Shown here: in pieces, positions 1-10,044 of the stretch
Layout of the letters: each line of letters starts with the position of its first letter
How positions within the stretch are numbered: position 1 is the stretch's first letter
Origin: Providencia rettgeri
Lineage (GTDB): Bacteria; Pseudomonadota; Gammaproteobacteria; Enterobacterales; Enterobacteriaceae
NCBI RefSeq assembly: GCF_013255915.1
Contig: NZ_CP053896.1
Coordinates: forward strand, 2,232,001-2,296,000
Length of the DNA: 64,000 bases
Direction of reading: 5' to 3'
Translations under genes and position numbers: made by a program
The notes under the pieces: model-generated
Seen by the model: the letters and a program-made list of their open reading frames with translations, nothing else
What the model was told of the DNA's origin: nothing
The model's database searches: none

Positions 1-1
1 A

Positions 2-1819
2 TTTTTACATGGCATCTTTGATGCGCGTAAAGGTTTTCATAGTGAAGCCCTAGCCATGCTTGCTGGCACGTTAAAAGCAGGGAGCTTGTTAGTTTTATGT
101 ACTGCACCTCAAACTGAGTGGGCGACAAATGCTGATCTAGACAGCCTACGTTGGAATGAACAATTGGGTCTAATTCCGACACCGAATTTTGTTCACCATT
201 TGCAACGGACTTTCCAAACATCTTCCGATATTTTATTTTATAAACAAGGAGATGAGCCTGATTTTTCATTACTAAATAACAAACCATTATGGCAAGCACC
301 GACAGGCCAGCCAACAGAACAGCAGCAACAAATAATTAGCCAATTATTAAAAGCAAAACATGGCATTTGGGGCTTGATAGCCCCGAGAGGGCGCGGAAAA
401 TCTGCAATAGCTGGGATGTTAATAAAACAATTTATGGGAGAGAGTTGGTGTTGTGCTCCCGCCAAAGTGGCGACGGAAGTTTTAAGTCGGCACGCAGGAC
501 AAAAGATTAATTTTTGGTCCCCTGATAACTTATTAGCGTACTGCCGCAGCAATGAAAAAATAACAGCAGATTGGCTAGTCATCGATGAAGCTTCTGCTAT
601 TCCTAATTATATATTACGTGAGCTGGTGGGGTATTTTCCCCGAGTTTTATTAACTACGACAGTCGATGGTTATGAAGGAACAGGGCGTGGATTTACGCTA
701 AAGTTCTGTGCAAGTTTAGCCCATTTCACTTTACTACAACTTGATAACCCAATGCGCTATGCGGCTAATGATCCCTTAGAATTGTGGGTCAATGAGGCTT
801 TATTGCTGCAAGAACCCACCACTCAAACGGTTCTTGCTGGAAATACTGAATATAAAGCGTTAACTCAGGCATCATTAGCGGAAAATAATGAGCAATTAAA
901 AGCGTTTTATGGCTTATTGATGAGTGCACATTATCGAACGTCACCATTAGATTTACGACGACTATTGGATGCCCAGCAACAACATTTTATGGTGGCAAAA
1001 GCCGAGTCTGATGATTGTACCTATTTAGGTGCATTATGGATGGTAGATGAAGGACAGTTAACCGAATCATTGAGCTGGCAAATATGGGCTGGGCTTCGTC
1101 GACCAAGAGGAAATTTAGTTGTCCAATCTTTAGCAGCTCATAGTTATTTCCCCATTGCGGCACAATGGCTATCTCGCCGAGTGATGCGTATTGCCGTTGA
1201 TGCGAACCACCGTAGGCGCCAAATTGGTTTAACACTGCTAGCAAAACAAAAAGCGTTCGCCACAGAGCAAGGCTTGGACTTTATATCTGTTAGTTTTGGG
1301 CTAACACCAGACTTAGTGGCTTTTTGGCAAAAAGCAGGTTTTAGGCTGATACGAATAGGTTCGCATAAAGAAGCCAGTAGTGGCTGTTTTACCGCGATGG
1401 CTATTTTACCTATTTCAAACCGTGCATACCAACTTTGTGAACAAGGCGAATCCCGATTAAAACGTGACCTATATTGGCGCAGTGATTTACAAGAGTTTGC
1501 GTTCGAAACGGATCCACAGCAGCAACTAGTGACAGATGATTGGATAGAACTGATCGGTTTTAGTGAGTTTAAGCGCCCAATTTCGGCGAGTACAAGTGCA
1601 ATTATGCGTTTATTGAGGGAAGAAACAAACGGGCTTCCTCTCCTCAGACGGCATTTTGTATTATGTGAACCTATCTCCAAGATTTGCGCGGATGTCGGTA
1701 TTACAGGGCAAAAGCAATGGTTAAAACGAGTAAGAGAAGAGGTTGGTATACAGGTAAAACAATACCAACCAGCACTTTTAGCTGAAATAAAGCAGAAAAT
1801 TACTTCTTCTTGTCTTTAG
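2..1819 (+). CDS. tmcA: tRNA(Met) cytidine acetyltransferase TmcA (5' truncated by window)
   Basis: TmcA uses acetyl-CoA and ATP to acetylate the wobble cytidine (ac4C34) of elongator tRNA-Met. The reading frame is open from base 2 with no stop, so the gene starts outside the window. About 605 of the usual ~670 residues are visible. A P-loop APRGRGKS is followed by a Walker B-like [11 protein letters not shown], then a GNAT-type acetyltransferase segment ([19 protein letters not shown]) and the C-terminal tRNA-binding tail. It converges on ypfN with a 20-bp overlap at the stop codons. An ATG at 56 is internal, because the residues before it also match the family. The identification is very secure. 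Confidence 0.96.
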   Translation, partial: FLHGIFDARKGFHSEALAMLAGTLKAGSLLVLCTAPQTEWATNADLDSLRWNEQLGLIPTPNFVHHLQRTFQTSSDILFYKQGDEPDFSLLNNKPLWQAPTGQPTEQQQQIISQLLKAKHGIWGLIAPRGRGKSAIAGMLIKQFMGESWCCAPAKVATEVLSRHAGQKINFWSPDNLLAYCRSNEKITADWLVIDEASAIPNYILRELVGYFPRVLLTTTVDGYEGTGRGFTLKFCASLAHFTLLQLDNPMRYAANDPLELWVNEALLLQEPTTQTVLAGNTEYKALTQASLAENNEQLKAFYGLLMSAHYRTSPLDLRRLLDAQQQHFMVAKAESDDCTYLGALWMVDEGQLTESLSWQIWAGLRRPRGNLVVQSLAAHSYFPIAAQWLSRRVMRIAVDANHRRRQIGLTLLAKQKAFATEQGLDFISVSFGLTPDLVAFWQKAGFRLIRIGSHKEASSGCFTAMAILPISNRAYQLCEQGESRLKRDLYWRSDLQEFAFETDPQQQLVTDDWIELIGFSEFKRPISASTSAIMRLLREETNGLPLLRRHFVLCEPISKICADVGITGQKQWLKRVREEVGIQVKQYQPALLAEIKQKITSSCL

Positions 1820-1991
1820 GCCAATCGTCTTCATCATCCCAAAGATGGTTATTATCCTGATGCGGAGGGATTTCAGGCTTGTTATCTAAAAATTTTTTGG
1901 GGTCCAATTTCATCATTTCTTTGACTGAGTTCCAGATAAGCCCAACCAATAGGAGCAAGATTATCCACCAGTAGTCTGTCAACCATTGCAT
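1800..1991 (-). CDS. ypfN: YpfN family small membrane protein (UPF0370)
   Basis: This 63-residue protein has one N-terminal membrane segment (about residues 8-21, [13 protein letters not shown]). The acidic soluble tail carries the family pattern [13 protein letters not shown] followed by WDDEDDWP. I chose the ATG at 1991 because known YpfN proteins begin with a short MxWL..YWW stretch. An in-frame start at 2111 would add residues translated from the tandem repeat array and is unlikely. Its function is unknown. In E. coli it lies between dapE and tmcA, and the same neighbourhood is kept here. It converges on tmcA. Confidence 0.9.
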   Translation of the reverse strand: MQWLTDYWWIILLLLVGLIWNSVKEMMKLDPKKFLDNKPEIPPHQDNNHLWDDEDDWPKDKKK

Positions 1992-2013
1992 ATTCACCTT
2001 CCATTCGTCATTC

Positions 2014-2444
2014 TTTGAGCTGTCTGTGCGTTGATATCGCTCAGTTACCCTAGTCACATACTTTTGTATGCTCCTAGGGATGCCTTCTCTCATCGCCTTC
2101 ATACAACTCAAATAATTTAGAATGGAACCGAGTGAGCCATTCTTTTGAGCTGTCTGTGCGTTGATATCGCTCAGTTACCCTAGTCACATACTTTTGTATG
2201 CTCCTAGGGATGCCTTCTCTCATCGCCTTCATACAACTCAAATAATTTAGAATGGAACCGAGTGAGCCATTCTTTTGAGCTGTCTGTGCGTTGATATCGT
2301 TCAGTTACCCTAGTCACATACTTTTGTATGCTCCTAGGGATGCCTTCTCTCATCGCCTTCATACAACTCAAATAATTTAGAATGGAATCGAGTGAGCCAT
2401 TCTTTTGAGCTGTCTGTGCGTTGATATCGCTCAGTTACCCTAGT
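2014..2444. repeat. 130-bp tandem repeat array, three full copies plus a partial
   Basis: Copies begin at 2021, 2151 and 2281 with an exact 130-bp period. A fourth copy from 2411 diverges after about 34 bases. Copies 1 and 2 are identical. Copy 3 differs by two C-to-T changes near 2300 and 2388. Each copy holds a dyad of about 32 bp (2048-2079, 2178-2209, 2308-2339) with outer arms CCCTAG/CTAGGG and inner arms CATAC/GTATG around TTTT. The period is not a multiple of three, so it is not a protein repeat. It lies in the ypfN-ybaN gap. Its function is unknown. Confidence 0.95.
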
Positions 2445-2708
2445 ACATACTAGTGTATGCCTCTATTGTGTTTTTTTGCATCTTTTCATCGAAACTAAAT
2501 GATATAAAGAAAAATAAATATCTATCATTGAAACCTCAAAGATTCCTGAGAAAGAAAGCTATGGGAACAATAATCATTCCAATCGGCAAAAGCGACTTTT
2601 CATTAAGCGTGTTTACCATTAGAGTATACCATTGATATTATTATGAGTTACCACAGATTTTATGCGGCTTTTACCATTTGATTTATTTTTTAGGGAGGGG
2701 GAGTAATT

Positions 2709-3101
2709 TTGAAAAAATTGTTCCTCATTGTTATTGGATGGTTAGCTGTTGCGCTGGCTTTTGCTGGCGTTATTCTTCCTGTTTTACCGACTACGCCTTT
2801 CTTGTTATTAGCGGCATGGTGTTTTTCTCGTTCATCTCCACGCTTTCACCATTGGTTATTATATCGCTCTTGGTTTGGGGGATATATCCGTCACTGGCAA
2901 AAGCATAAAGGGCTACCGAAAGGGGCAAAACCAAAAGCAATCATATTGATAATACTCACTTTTTCACTATCAATCTGGGTTGTTAGCTATTTATGGTTAA
3001 AAATTGGTTTATTGGCACTGTTGTGTTGGCTGCTTATTTTTATGTATCGGCTTCCAGTTGTTGATGAACAAATTGCCACGAAAAAGAAAAAAGCCCCATA
3101 A
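2709..3101 (+). CDS. ybaN: YbaN family inner membrane protein (DUF454)
   Basis: This 130-residue protein has the DUF454 pattern. An N-terminal helix is followed by GVILPVLPTTPFLLLAAWCFSRSSPRFHHWL, then a basic loop (KHKGLPKGAKPK) and two more membrane helices. The start is a TTG at 2709 behind a strong purine-rich ribosome-binding region at 2692-2704. The family is an inner-membrane protein of unknown function, often near primosome or iron genes. Here it stands alone after the repeat array. The product name is secure, but the function is not known. Confidence 0.88.
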   Translation: MKKLFLIVIGWLAVALAFAGVILPVLPTTPFLLLAAWCFSRSSPRFHHWLLYRSWFGGYIRHWQKHKGLPKGAKPKAIILIILTFSLSIWVVSYLWLKIGLLALLCWLLIFMYRLPVVDEQIATKKKKAP

Positions 3102-3155
3102 ATTATGTAGCGTAATCTATGAGGCGTGGTAGAAGTTGCTCTGTTAGCTTAGAAA

Positions 3156-3824
3156 TTATTCAGGAGCTTTAATATAGCGTTCGAATACATAATCTAAGTT
3201 ACTGTTTAGCCAGTTTTTTCCGCAAATATCCTCTTGTAGGAGAACTTGTTTAATGACTTCTGGCGTTAAAAGCTGTTCAGCTTCATGGGATAAAGGCCAG
3301 TAGCTAATATGCCAAGGTTCATAGGCAACCCCTGCATTTTTTGCAGTGAAAGGGCGATAAAAATCAAATGTCGCCATGTTATCCGTCAGCCAGTGGTTCA
3401 GTTCAGCAAAATAGCCACCAGTTTCATATTCCCAAGGCTCTAACTGTAACGTTTGCCCTGAAGGAATACGTAATGGGTCATAAACATCTATTTCGGTTCC
3501 CCAATGGTGGCGGCTTGCACCGGGTAATGCTGACCAATGTAAAATAGCTTCACAAAGCTCGCCTTCAGAAAGCGTTGTAATATCTAAAGGTTGGCTTTGT
3601 GCATCAAGAACAGGGCGGAGACCGGTAAATTTTTCATTCCAAATTAACTGTTGACGTGAAAAATCACGAAATGCACTTGCCGATTGTAACTTGAACCCTG
3701 ACTTTACAGCCACTTGTTGCATGGCTAAAAATGCTTTGGTGGCATTGAACTGTAGGCGATGAGAACCGCCAAGTGTCACTAAATGGTCAGTTGAGCGGCC
3801 TGTTAACATGGCAATAGTGATCAT
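3156..3824 (-). CDS. M15-family (VanY-type) D-Ala-D-Ala carboxypeptidase-like protein
   Basis: At 222 residues this fits zinc peptidases of the VanY/DacB M15 group, which trim D-Ala-D-Ala ends of cell-wall peptides. The metal-site pattern is visible as [13 protein letters not shown] (His and Asp ligands) and a later EPWHISYW (catalytic Glu and His ligand). No export signal is seen, so it may act in the cytoplasm on recycled peptides or be misassigned at its start. An internal Met at 3809 is possible. The start codon overlaps the dapE stop by 4 bp, which implies translational coupling with a lysine/peptidoglycan precursor gene and fits a cell-wall role. Confidence 0.82.
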   Translation of the reverse strand: MITIAMLTGRSTDHLVTLGGSHRLQFNATKAFLAMQQVAVKSGFKLQSASAFRDFSRQQLIWNEKFTGLRPVLDAQSQPLDITTLSEGELCEAILHWSALPGASRHHWGTEIDVYDPLRIPSGQTLQLEPWEYETGGYFAELNHWLTDNMATFDFYRPFTAKNAGVAYEPWHISYWPLSHEAEQLLTPEVIKQVLLQEDICGKNWLNSNLDYVFERYIKAPE

Positions 3825-4951
3825 AATAACAATAACCCCATGACCCGTTCATAAATTAAGGCCAGCTGTTGCAAGTCTTTGACGCTAACGCATTCGTCAA
3901 CTTTATGTATGGTGGCATTCAGTGGGCCGAGCTCAATAACTTGAGTCCCCATTTGGGCGATAAAACGGCCATCGGAGGTTCCACCGCTTGTGGATAACTC
4001 TGCATTAAGACCAGTTAATTCATGAATTGCTTGCAAAGTTGCAGTGACAAGCTCTTGTTTTTCAGTTAAAAATGGTTGCCCAGATAACGACCACTCTATT
4101 TTATATGTTAAGCCATGGCGTTCTAGCATGCTAGTGACCCTGTCACGTATTTGTGTGTCGGTCAATTCGGTGCTAAAACGAAAATTAAATTGAACAAATA
4201 ACTCACCAGGGATCACATTACTTGCCCCAGTACCTGCATGGATATTGGCAATTTGCATGGTGGTGGCAGGGAAGAACTCATTGCCGTTATCCCAGATAGT
4301 TGAAGTGAGCTCTTGTAAAAAAGCGGTTGAACGGTGCACCGGGTTGTCCGCTAAATGGGGATAAGCAACGTGTCCTTGTGTACCCAAAATAGTTAAATTC
4401 GCTGTAATAGAGCCTCTTCGACCATTCTTTATGATGTCGCCTAATTGTGATTGGCTTGACGGCTCACCGACTAAACAGTAATCAACGCGTTCATTACGTG
4501 CCATCAATGTTTCGACCACTTTGACCGTGCCATCTAGCGCATCGGCTTCTTCATCTGATGTGATTAAAAAGGCCAAACGCCCTTGATGTTGAGGGTGCTT
4601 TTTGACAAAGCGCTCTGCGGCGACAACCATTGCTGCGACTGAGCCTTTCATATCAGCAGCACCGCGACCATACAAATGTTGATTGATAATTGTCGGGCTA
4701 AAAGGGGGTGTTTGCCAATTTTCACTATTGCCTGCTGGTACGACATCGGTATGGCCTGCAAATGCGAGGGTTGGGCCTTGAGTACCTCGATGTGCCCAAA
4801 AATTTAATGTGTTACCAAAATGCATTGGTTCAACGGTAAAACCGAGTTGGTTTAAACGCTCAGTCAGTATCGCTTGGCAACCTTGGTCATCAGGGCTGAT
4901 AGAAGGGCGTGAGATCAGTTCTTTGGCAAGTTGAATAACTGGGCAATCCAT
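3821..4951 (-). CDS. dapE: succinyl-diaminopimelate desuccinylase DapE
   Basis: DapE hydrolyses N-succinyl-L,L-diaminopimelate to L,L-diaminopimelate and succinate, a step towards lysine and the peptidoglycan cross-link residue. The 376-residue product from the ATG at 4951 matches the E. coli length of 375. That start follows AGGCGG and gives the family N-terminus [13 protein letters not shown]20 metallopeptidase motifs are present: AGHTDVVP (first zinc ligand), [10 protein letters not shown] (bridging Asp), ITSDEEADA (catalytic Glu) and the [11 protein letters not shown] segment. It lies 13 bp after the yffB stop and overlaps the VanY-like gene, so all three probably form one operon. Confidence 0.97.
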   Translation of the reverse strand: MDCPVIQLAKELISRPSISPDDQGCQAILTERLNQLGFTVEPMHFGNTLNFWAHRGTQGPTLAFAGHTDVVPAGNSENWQTPPFSPTIINQHLYGRGAADMKGSVAAMVVAAERFVKKHPQHQGRLAFLITSDEEADALDGTVKVVETLMARNERVDYCLVGEPSSQSQLGDIIKNGRRGSITANLTILGTQGHVAYPHLADNPVHRSTAFLQELTSTIWDNGNEFFPATTMQIANIHAGTGASNVIPGELFVQFNFRFSTELTDTQIRDRVTSMLERHGLTYKIEWSLSGQPFLTEKQELVTATLQAIHELTGLNAELSTSGGTSDGRFIAQMGTQVIELGPLNATIHKVDECVSVKDLQQLALIYERVMGLLLL

Positions 4952-4964
4952 CATAACCGCCTGA

Positions 4965-5336
4965 TTATCGAATGAAGTTTTGGTAGTCATTTGCGCTAAA
5001 CCCAACTAAGTAACGGTTGTCTGGAGAAACAAGTACGGGTCTTTTGACCATGGCGGGCTCTGCAATTAGCACTTTTTTCGCGCTATTTGAGTCAACCACT
5101 GTATTTTTTTCATCATCAGTCAGTTTACGCCAAGTTGTTCCTCGTTTATTTACTAACACTTCCCAATCAATATGTTCCATAAAGGTAGAAAGTAATTCAT
5201 CGCTAATACCATCAGCACGATAATCATGAAACTGATAGTTAACTCCATTGTCTTCTAAGTAACGGCGTGCTTTTTTAATGGTGTCACAGTTTTTAATTCC
5301 GTACATGATATAAGGAGAGTTAGATGTATTGGGCAT
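4965..5336 (-). CDS. yffB: ArsC/Spx-like thioredoxin-fold protein YffB
   Basis: This 123-residue member of the ArsC/Spx family has the N-terminal pattern [19 protein letters not shown], with one Cys in a CDT context, and the C-terminal [21 protein letters not shown]. The family has a thioredoxin fold and may act in glutathione-dependent thiol chemistry, though its true role is unsettled. The same gene precedes dapE in E. coli. GAGGAAAA lies upstream of the ATG at 5336. It is probably first in the operon with dapE. Confidence 0.9.
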   Translation of the reverse strand: MPNTSNSPYIMYGIKNCDTIKKARRYLEDNGVNYQFHDYRADGISDELLSTFMEHIDWEVLVNKRGTTWRKLTDDEKNTVVDSNSAKKVLIAEPAMVKRPVLVSPDNRYLVGFSANDYQNFIR

Positions 5337-5482
5337 ATGATTTTCCTCAAAAAACTAGCGATAATCCATACATAATGAGGCAAAAATCGCTTAGGATCTA
5401 GCCCAAATGTGAGAAATATATAATAAACTTATAATTAAATTATTCGTAATTTAGCTTTGTTAATTAATATAATTAGAAAAAA

Positions 5483-6103
5483 TTATCTTGAACGCATATA
5501 AATTAAGCTAGCTTCAAGACGAGAGCGAACACGTAATTTTTTAAGAATATTTCTAATGTGAACTTTAACCGTTTCTTCAGAAATAAAAAGTAAATTAGAT
5601 ATTTCACGGTTTTTTAAACCTACAGCCATTTCATGTAAAATTTCAGATTCTCGCCGTGTCAGTGATGAGAGTGGGTCATTATAATTATGACGAGAAATAA
5701 GATGCTGATATATTTTTTCACTGAAAACTAATTGCCCTCTAGAGGCTTTCTTCATACTATAAAATAACATGTCAAGCTCACTGCTTTTTAATAAATACCC
5801 TTGTGCTCCTGCATCAATAGCGCCATATATATCTGTTTTAATTGTTGAAGCAGATAACACTAATAAGTAGCTATTATTGCAGTGCTTACGAAGTAATCGT
5901 ATCGTTTCAAATGTTTTAATACCTTGAATATTGGTATCTATAATAATTAGATTAGGCTGTAGCTGCCTTGCAATGCTTAAGGCCTCGTAACAACAAGAGG
6001 ACTCTGCTGTGACAATAAAGTGCGTATCGGTATTTATGAGCTGTCGCAATCCCAAGCGTATAAGAGGGTGCTCATCAACAATCATTACGGTATATTTAGA
6101 CAT
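5483..6103 (-). CDS. NarL/FixJ-family response regulator
   Basis: This is a two-domain transcription factor of 206 residues. The N-terminal receiver has VDEHPLIRLG, a phospho-acceptor region LIIIDTNIQG and a YLLKSS lysine. The C-terminal LuxR-type HTH is LTRRESEILHEMAVGLKNREISNLLFISEETVKVHIRNILKKL. It resembles NarP. The usual Asp-Asp acidic pair is Asp-Glu here. I chose the ATG at 6103, preceded by AAGGA, over the longer start at 6121. No histidine kinase is adjacent, so it is an orphan in this window. A 531-bp AT-rich gap separates it from maeB. Confidence 0.88.
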   Translation of the reverse strand: MSKYTVMIVDEHPLIRLGLRQLINTDTHFIVTAESSCCYEALSIARQLQPNLIIIDTNIQGIKTFETIRLLRKHCNNSYLLVLSASTIKTDIYGAIDAGAQGYLLKSSELDMLFYSMKKASRGQLVFSEKIYQHLISRHNYNDPLSSLTRRESEILHEMAVGLKNREISNLLFISEETVKVHIRNILKKLRVRSRLEASLIYMRSR

Positions 6104-6634
6104 AGAGGGTTCCTTTTTCATGTCTTAAAATTCAAGGTCTAGTTTGATACTTTCCATAAAATAGACAGTTTAATTTTGATATATTTATTATATTTAATTG
6201 GAGTATTAATAATTGTAAAATCAGTATGGGGAATTCTTAATGTTACTTCTTTGCTTAATATATTATATCCCTCGCTAATAACAATAAGATACTTGTTGAT
6301 AATACATTAAAATTAGAAAATTCATATCTAATATTTAAATCAATATTAAACGGAGAAGGTATTTAAGATAGGGTTCATAATGTGATTAATTTTTTATATA
6401 TATTAACCTCATAAAACTAATAATAAATTATTTTTAGTTAATATCTTAAAAATTAGAGAGGTGTTTCGATATAGTAAAATATAATCAATGTGATTACGTT
6501 TTACTCTAACGGTGACCTAACTCTATTGTAACTGAAAGATTTTTTTGGAAATTGCCAGTATGATCATGATTTGCTAGGGAGATGTGTTTATACTGTTATC
6601 GCTCTTACCTTACTTATTTTGAAAGGACTTGACG
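6104..6634. other. 531-bp AT-rich intergenic region
   Basis: This divergent gap between the response regulator and maeB is very AT-rich with many poly-A/T tracts. I see no convincing open reading frame, RNA gene or repeat. It should hold the promoters of both genes, and the AAGGA at 6623-6627 is the maeB ribosome-binding site. The base composition could suit binding by H-NS, but that is inference. Confidence 0.6.
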
Positions 6635-8914
6635 ATGGATGACAAATTAAAACAAAGTGCTCTTGATTTTCATGAGTTTCCACATCCTGGGAAAATTACG
6701 GTTACCCCAACTAAACCACTAACAACCCAGAGAGATCTCGCATTAGCATACTCACCAGGTGTTGCAGTGCCATGTCTTGAAATTGCAGATGACCCACTTA
6801 AAGCTTATCGTTACACCGCTAAAGGTAACCTTGTCGGGGTCGTGTCTAATGGTACGGCTGTCCTTGGGTTAGGTAATATCGGTGCTTTGGCTGGTAAGCC
6901 TGTCATGGAAGGAAAAGGTGTACTATTTAAAAAGTTTTCTGGTGTTGATGTCTTTGATATTGAAGTTGATGAAACAGACCCAGACAAGTTAGTTGATATC
7001 ATTGCGTCTCTTGAGCCGACTTTTGGCGGTATTAATTTAGAAGATATCAAAGCACCAGAATGCTTTTATATTGAACAAAAACTTCGTGAGCGGATGAAAA
7101 TCCCTGTATTCCATGATGACCAACACGGTACCGCAATCATCTGTACTGCCGCTGTTATCAATGGCTTACGTATTGTTAAAAAAGATATTGGTGATGTGCG
7201 TCTGGTGGTTTCTGGCGCAGGGGCGGCATCAATCGCTTGTATGAATTTATTAGTCGCGTTGGGGTTGAAACGCGAACATATCACCGTTTGTGATTCAAAA
7301 GGGGTGATTTACAAAGGCCGTGACGAACGCATGGATGTCACCAAAGCCGCGTATGCAATTGAAGATAACGGCCAACGTACTTTGGCTGATGCGATTCCTA
7401 ATGCAGATATTTTCTTAGGCTGTTCAGGTCCACGTCTTTTAACGCCAGAAATGGTGAAAACCATGGCAAAAGATCCTCTAATCTTAGCATTGGCTAACCC
7501 TGAACCCGAAATTTTACCACCATTGGCGAAAGAAGTTCGCCCTGATGCCATCATCTGTACTGGTCGTTCTGATTACCCAAATCAGGTTAATAACGTATTA
7601 TGTTTCCCATTCATTTTCCGTGGTGCGCTAGATGTTGGCGCAACAACGATTAATGAAGAAATGAAACTGGCTTGTGTATATGCCATTGCAGACCTTGCAT
7701 TGGCTGAGCAAAGCGAAGAAGTGGCTTCTGCGTATGGCAACCAAGATTTATTCTTTGGCCCTGAATATATTATTCCGAAACCATTTGACCCGCGTTTGAT
7801 TGTGAAAATTGCGCCAGCAGTGGCAAAAGCAGCTATGGATTCAGGGGTAGCAACGCGTCCAATTGAAGACTTTGATGCCTATATCGAAAAATTAAATCAA
7901 TTTGTTTATAAAACAAATTTATTCATGAAACCTATTTTCTCTCAAGCTAAGACGGCGAAAAAACGCATTGTATTAGCAGAAGGGGAAGAAGAGCGTGTAT
8001 TGCATGCGACTCAAGAATTAGTGTCTTTAGGTTTAGCCTTCCCAATTTTAGTTGGGCGCCCAAGTGTGATTGAAATGCGTATTCAAAAACTCGGCCTACA
8101 TATTGAGTTAGGTAAAGATTTTGAAGTGGTTAATAACGAAAACGACCCGCGTTATAAAGAATATTGGCAAGAATACTACCAAATCATGAAACGTCGTGGT
8201 ATTTCCCAAGAAATGGCGCGCCGTGCGGTGATTAATAACCCAACCTTAATTGGTGGGATCATGGTGTTGCGTGGCGAAGCCGACGGGATGATTTGTGGTA
8301 CGGTGGGCAGTTATGGCGAACACTATGAAGTTGTTAAAGATTTATTTGGTTTCCGCGAGGGTGTTCATGCAGCAGGTGCAATGAATGCATTGTTATTACC
8401 AACGGGTAATACGTTTATCGCAGACACTTATGTCAATGAAGACCCTTCACCGGAAGAGCTAACTGAAATCACGTTAATGGCAGCGGATACAGTAAGACGC
8501 TTTGGTATTGAGCCAAAAGTGGCTCTGTTATCGCGTTCTAGCTTTGGTTCTTCAGATTGCGCATCTGCACAAAAAATGCGTGATACGCTAACGATGATCA
8601 AAGCACGTGACCCACATTTGGAAATTGATGGTGAAATGCATGCGGATGCCGCATTAATTGAATCTATCCGTAAAGATGTGATGCCTGATAGTCCATTAAA
8701 AGGTTCAGCAAATTTATTAATTATGCCAAATATGGAAGCAGCACGTATTAGTTATAATTTACTGCGTGTCACAAGCTCTGATGGTGTGACTGTAGGGCCT
8801 GTGTTAATGGGGGTTGCGAAACCTGTGCATATATTAACACCAATTGCTTCGGTACGTCGTATCGTGAATATGGTGGCATTGGCAGTGGTTGAAGCACAAA
8901 CAAATCCACTCTAA
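6635..8914 (+). CDS. maeB: NADP-dependent malic enzyme MaeB
   Basis: MaeB oxidatively decarboxylates malate to pyruvate, making NADPH. The 759-residue protein starts at the ATG at 6635 ([16 protein letters not shown], as in E. coli), 7 bp after AAGGA. The N-terminal malic enzyme domain has [34 protein letters not shown] and the divalent-metal/Rossmann segment [16 protein letters not shown]. From about residue 430 a phosphotransacetylase-like domain follows ([20 protein letters not shown]). In this family that domain does not transfer phosphate but binds acetyl-CoA for allosteric control. A terminator follows directly. Confidence 0.98.
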   Translation: MDDKLKQSALDFHEFPHPGKITVTPTKPLTTQRDLALAYSPGVAVPCLEIADDPLKAYRYTAKGNLVGVVSNGTAVLGLGNIGALAGKPVMEGKGVLFKKFSGVDVFDIEVDETDPDKLVDIIASLEPTFGGINLEDIKAPECFYIEQKLRERMKIPVFHDDQHGTAIICTAAVINGLRIVKKDIGDVRLVVSGAGAASIACMNLLVALGLKREHITVCDSKGVIYKGRDERMDVTKAAYAIEDNGQRTLADAIPNADIFLGCSGPRLLTPEMVKTMAKDPLILALANPEPEILPPLAKEVRPDAIICTGRSDYPNQVNNVLCFPFIFRGALDVGATTINEEMKLACVYAIADLALAEQSEEVASAYGNQDLFFGPEYIIPKPFDPRLIVKIAPAVAKAAMDSGVATRPIEDFDAYIEKLNQFVYKTNLFMKPIFSQAKTAKKRIVLAEGEEERVLHATQELVSLGLAFPILVGRPSVIEMRIQKLGLHIELGKDFEVVNNENDPRYKEYWQEYYQIMKRRGISQEMARRAVINNPTLIGGIMVLRGEADGMICGTVGSYGEHYEVVKDLFGFREGVHAAGAMNALLLPTGNTFIADTYVNEDPSPEELTEITLMAADTVRRFGIEPKVALLSRSSFGSSDCASAQKMRDTLTMIKARDPHLEIDGEMHADAALIESIRKDVMPDSPLKGSANLLIMPNMEAARISYNLLRVTSSDGVTVGPVLMGVAKPVHILTPIASVRRIVNMVALAVVEAQTNPL

Positions 8915-8940
8915 GGGTTAATATTAATTAATTTGTGTTA

Positions 8941-8972
8941 AAGGCTTCTATGGTTTCATAGGAGCCCTTTTG
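8941..8972 (+). terminator. maeB intrinsic terminator
   Basis: A stem with arms GGCTTCTATG and CATAGGAGCC and a 4-base loop is followed by CTTTTG. It lies 27 bp after the maeB stop, as expected for a rho-independent terminator. Confidence 0.85.
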
Positions 8973-8974
8973 TT

Positions 8975-8993
8975 GAAAATGATTCTCATTATC
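8975..8993. promoter_or_regulatory. Fur box upstream of the iron cassette
   Basis: The 19-mer GAAAATGATTCTCATTATC matches the classical Fur consensus at 16 of 19 positions. It lies about 40-60 bp before the ChaN-like gene, right after the maeB terminator. Fe-Fur repression of the downstream cassette is the simple reading. Confidence 0.85.
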
Positions 8994-9032
8994 TGTATCT
9001 TGTGAGCTTGACTACATAAGATGGAAAGCATA

Positions 9033-9899
9033 ATGATTTCAATTAGATTGACCTCTCGAATAGCCACTTTAATGGTTGGGTTATTTTTTCTTATTGGTTG
9101 TACACAAAAAATTGAGCCAACAAACGTACAATTGGATAGCCAGCTAACAGCAAGCGACCAAATTGTTGACTTAGCAACAGGTAAGTCTTTAACACCTCAG
9201 CAATTAGTTGAGCAGCTTGCTCAATCTCCACGTGTGATTGTTGGAGAAAAGCATGATAACCACTATCACCACCAAATTGAGCAATGGCTTGTACAGGAAA
9301 TGCCAAAAATACGGCCTCAAGGTGCGGTTTTACTCGAAATGCTGACACCGTCACAGCAAAAAGGTGTGAGTCGAGTACAGGCACAGATGCAGAGTAATCC
9401 TTATATTCGTGACGAAAAGTTACAGTCCGCCATAAAATGGAACAGTGGTTGGCCTTGGGAACAGTATGGGGCTTTAATCCGTCATTTGCTAAGCTCACCT
9501 TATCCATTACTTTCTGCAAACCTAGATAAAGAAGAGGTGCTTTCCGCCTACGCTAACCCATCATCAATTATGGGGCAGTATTCGACTCAGCCTATTGTTC
9601 AAGAACTCATCAGTAAAACGATTGAAAGCTCTCATGGTGGGGAACTTACAGCGGAACAAGTGGTAAAAATGACCTTTATACAGCAGTTGCGTGACCGCCG
9701 TATGGCAGAGTCGTTATTAAATGCACCTACACCCGCGCTCTTATTTGCAGGTGGCTACCATGCAACAAGAGCTATTGGGGTACCTTTACATGTGCAAGAC
9801 CTCGCACCTGACGAATCAGTCAAAGTGTTAATTATTTCAGAGAGAGGGGAAGAAATAGACCATTTACATGCTGATTTTGTTTGGTATACCCCTAAATGA
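9033..9899 (+). CDS. ChaN-family haem-binding lipoprotein
   Basis: This 288-residue protein has a lipoprotein signal ending in LFFLIGC, so it is predicted to be membrane-anchored. The rest matches the ChaN/haem-binding uptake domain: VIVGEKHDNHYHHQIEQWLVQ near the N-terminus, VLLEMLTP, and FAGGYHATRAIGVPLHV near the end. ChaN of Campylobacter is an iron-regulated lipoprotein that binds haem pairs. I prefer the ATG at 9033, preceded by GGAAAG, though 9021 is also in frame. The Fur box upstream and the tonB, peptidase and receptor genes downstream point to haem or iron acquisition. Confidence 0.87.
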   Translation: MISIRLTSRIATLMVGLFFLIGCTQKIEPTNVQLDSQLTASDQIVDLATGKSLTPQQLVEQLAQSPRVIVGEKHDNHYHHQIEQWLVQEMPKIRPQGAVLLEMLTPSQQKGVSRVQAQMQSNPYIRDEKLQSAIKWNSGWPWEQYGALIRHLLSSPYPLLSANLDKEEVLSAYANPSSIMGQYSTQPIVQELISKTIESSHGGELTAEQVVKMTFIQQLRDRRMAESLLNAPTPALLFAGGYHATRAIGVPLHVQDLAPDESVKVLIISERGEEIDHLHADFVWYTPK

Positions 9900-9967
9900 T
9901 GACTAAATAATAGCAACCTAATGATTTCAAAAAAGTTAATTTTGTGAAGTATTCTTTATTTTCATTA

Positions 9968-10009
9968 AGAAATGATTTCCATTTTCATTTGTTATTAATT
10001 ATCATTTGC
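9968..10009. promoter_or_regulatory. two weaker Fur-like sites before tonB
   Basis: AGAAATGATTTCCATTTTC (9968-9986) and GTTATTAATTATCATTTGC (9991-10009) match the 19-bp Fur consensus at about 12 and 13 positions. Adjacent imperfect sites are common in Fur-controlled promoters. They lie 36-77 bp before the tonB ATG, so tonB may have its own iron-regulated promoter. Confidence 0.55.
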
Positions 10010-10044
10010 GTTTATGTGAAGATACATAAGTACATAAGATAAAA

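Noticed and set aside
1144-1680. Long reverse open frame inside tmcA
   Set aside because: It is antisense to a well-conserved gene and has no motif of its own. Similar antisense shadows in maeB, guaA, guaB, tonB and late genes were dropped for the same reason.
2032-2052. tRNA-like A-box (GCTCAGTTA) in the repeat units
   Set aside because: Only eight or nine bases resemble a tRNA D-arm, and the rest of the unit cannot fold as a tRNA.
1992-2111. N-terminal extension of ypfN to 2111
   Set aside because: The added 40 residues come from the tandem repeat, and the family starts at the ATG at 1991.
2014-2444. Possible CRISPR array
   Set aside because: The repeats are contiguous 130-bp units with no unique spacers and no cas genes nearby.
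2453-2635. Open frame of 60 codons downstream of the repeats
   Set aside because: No ribosome-binding site, no recognisable motif and AT-driven composition; it looks like chance.
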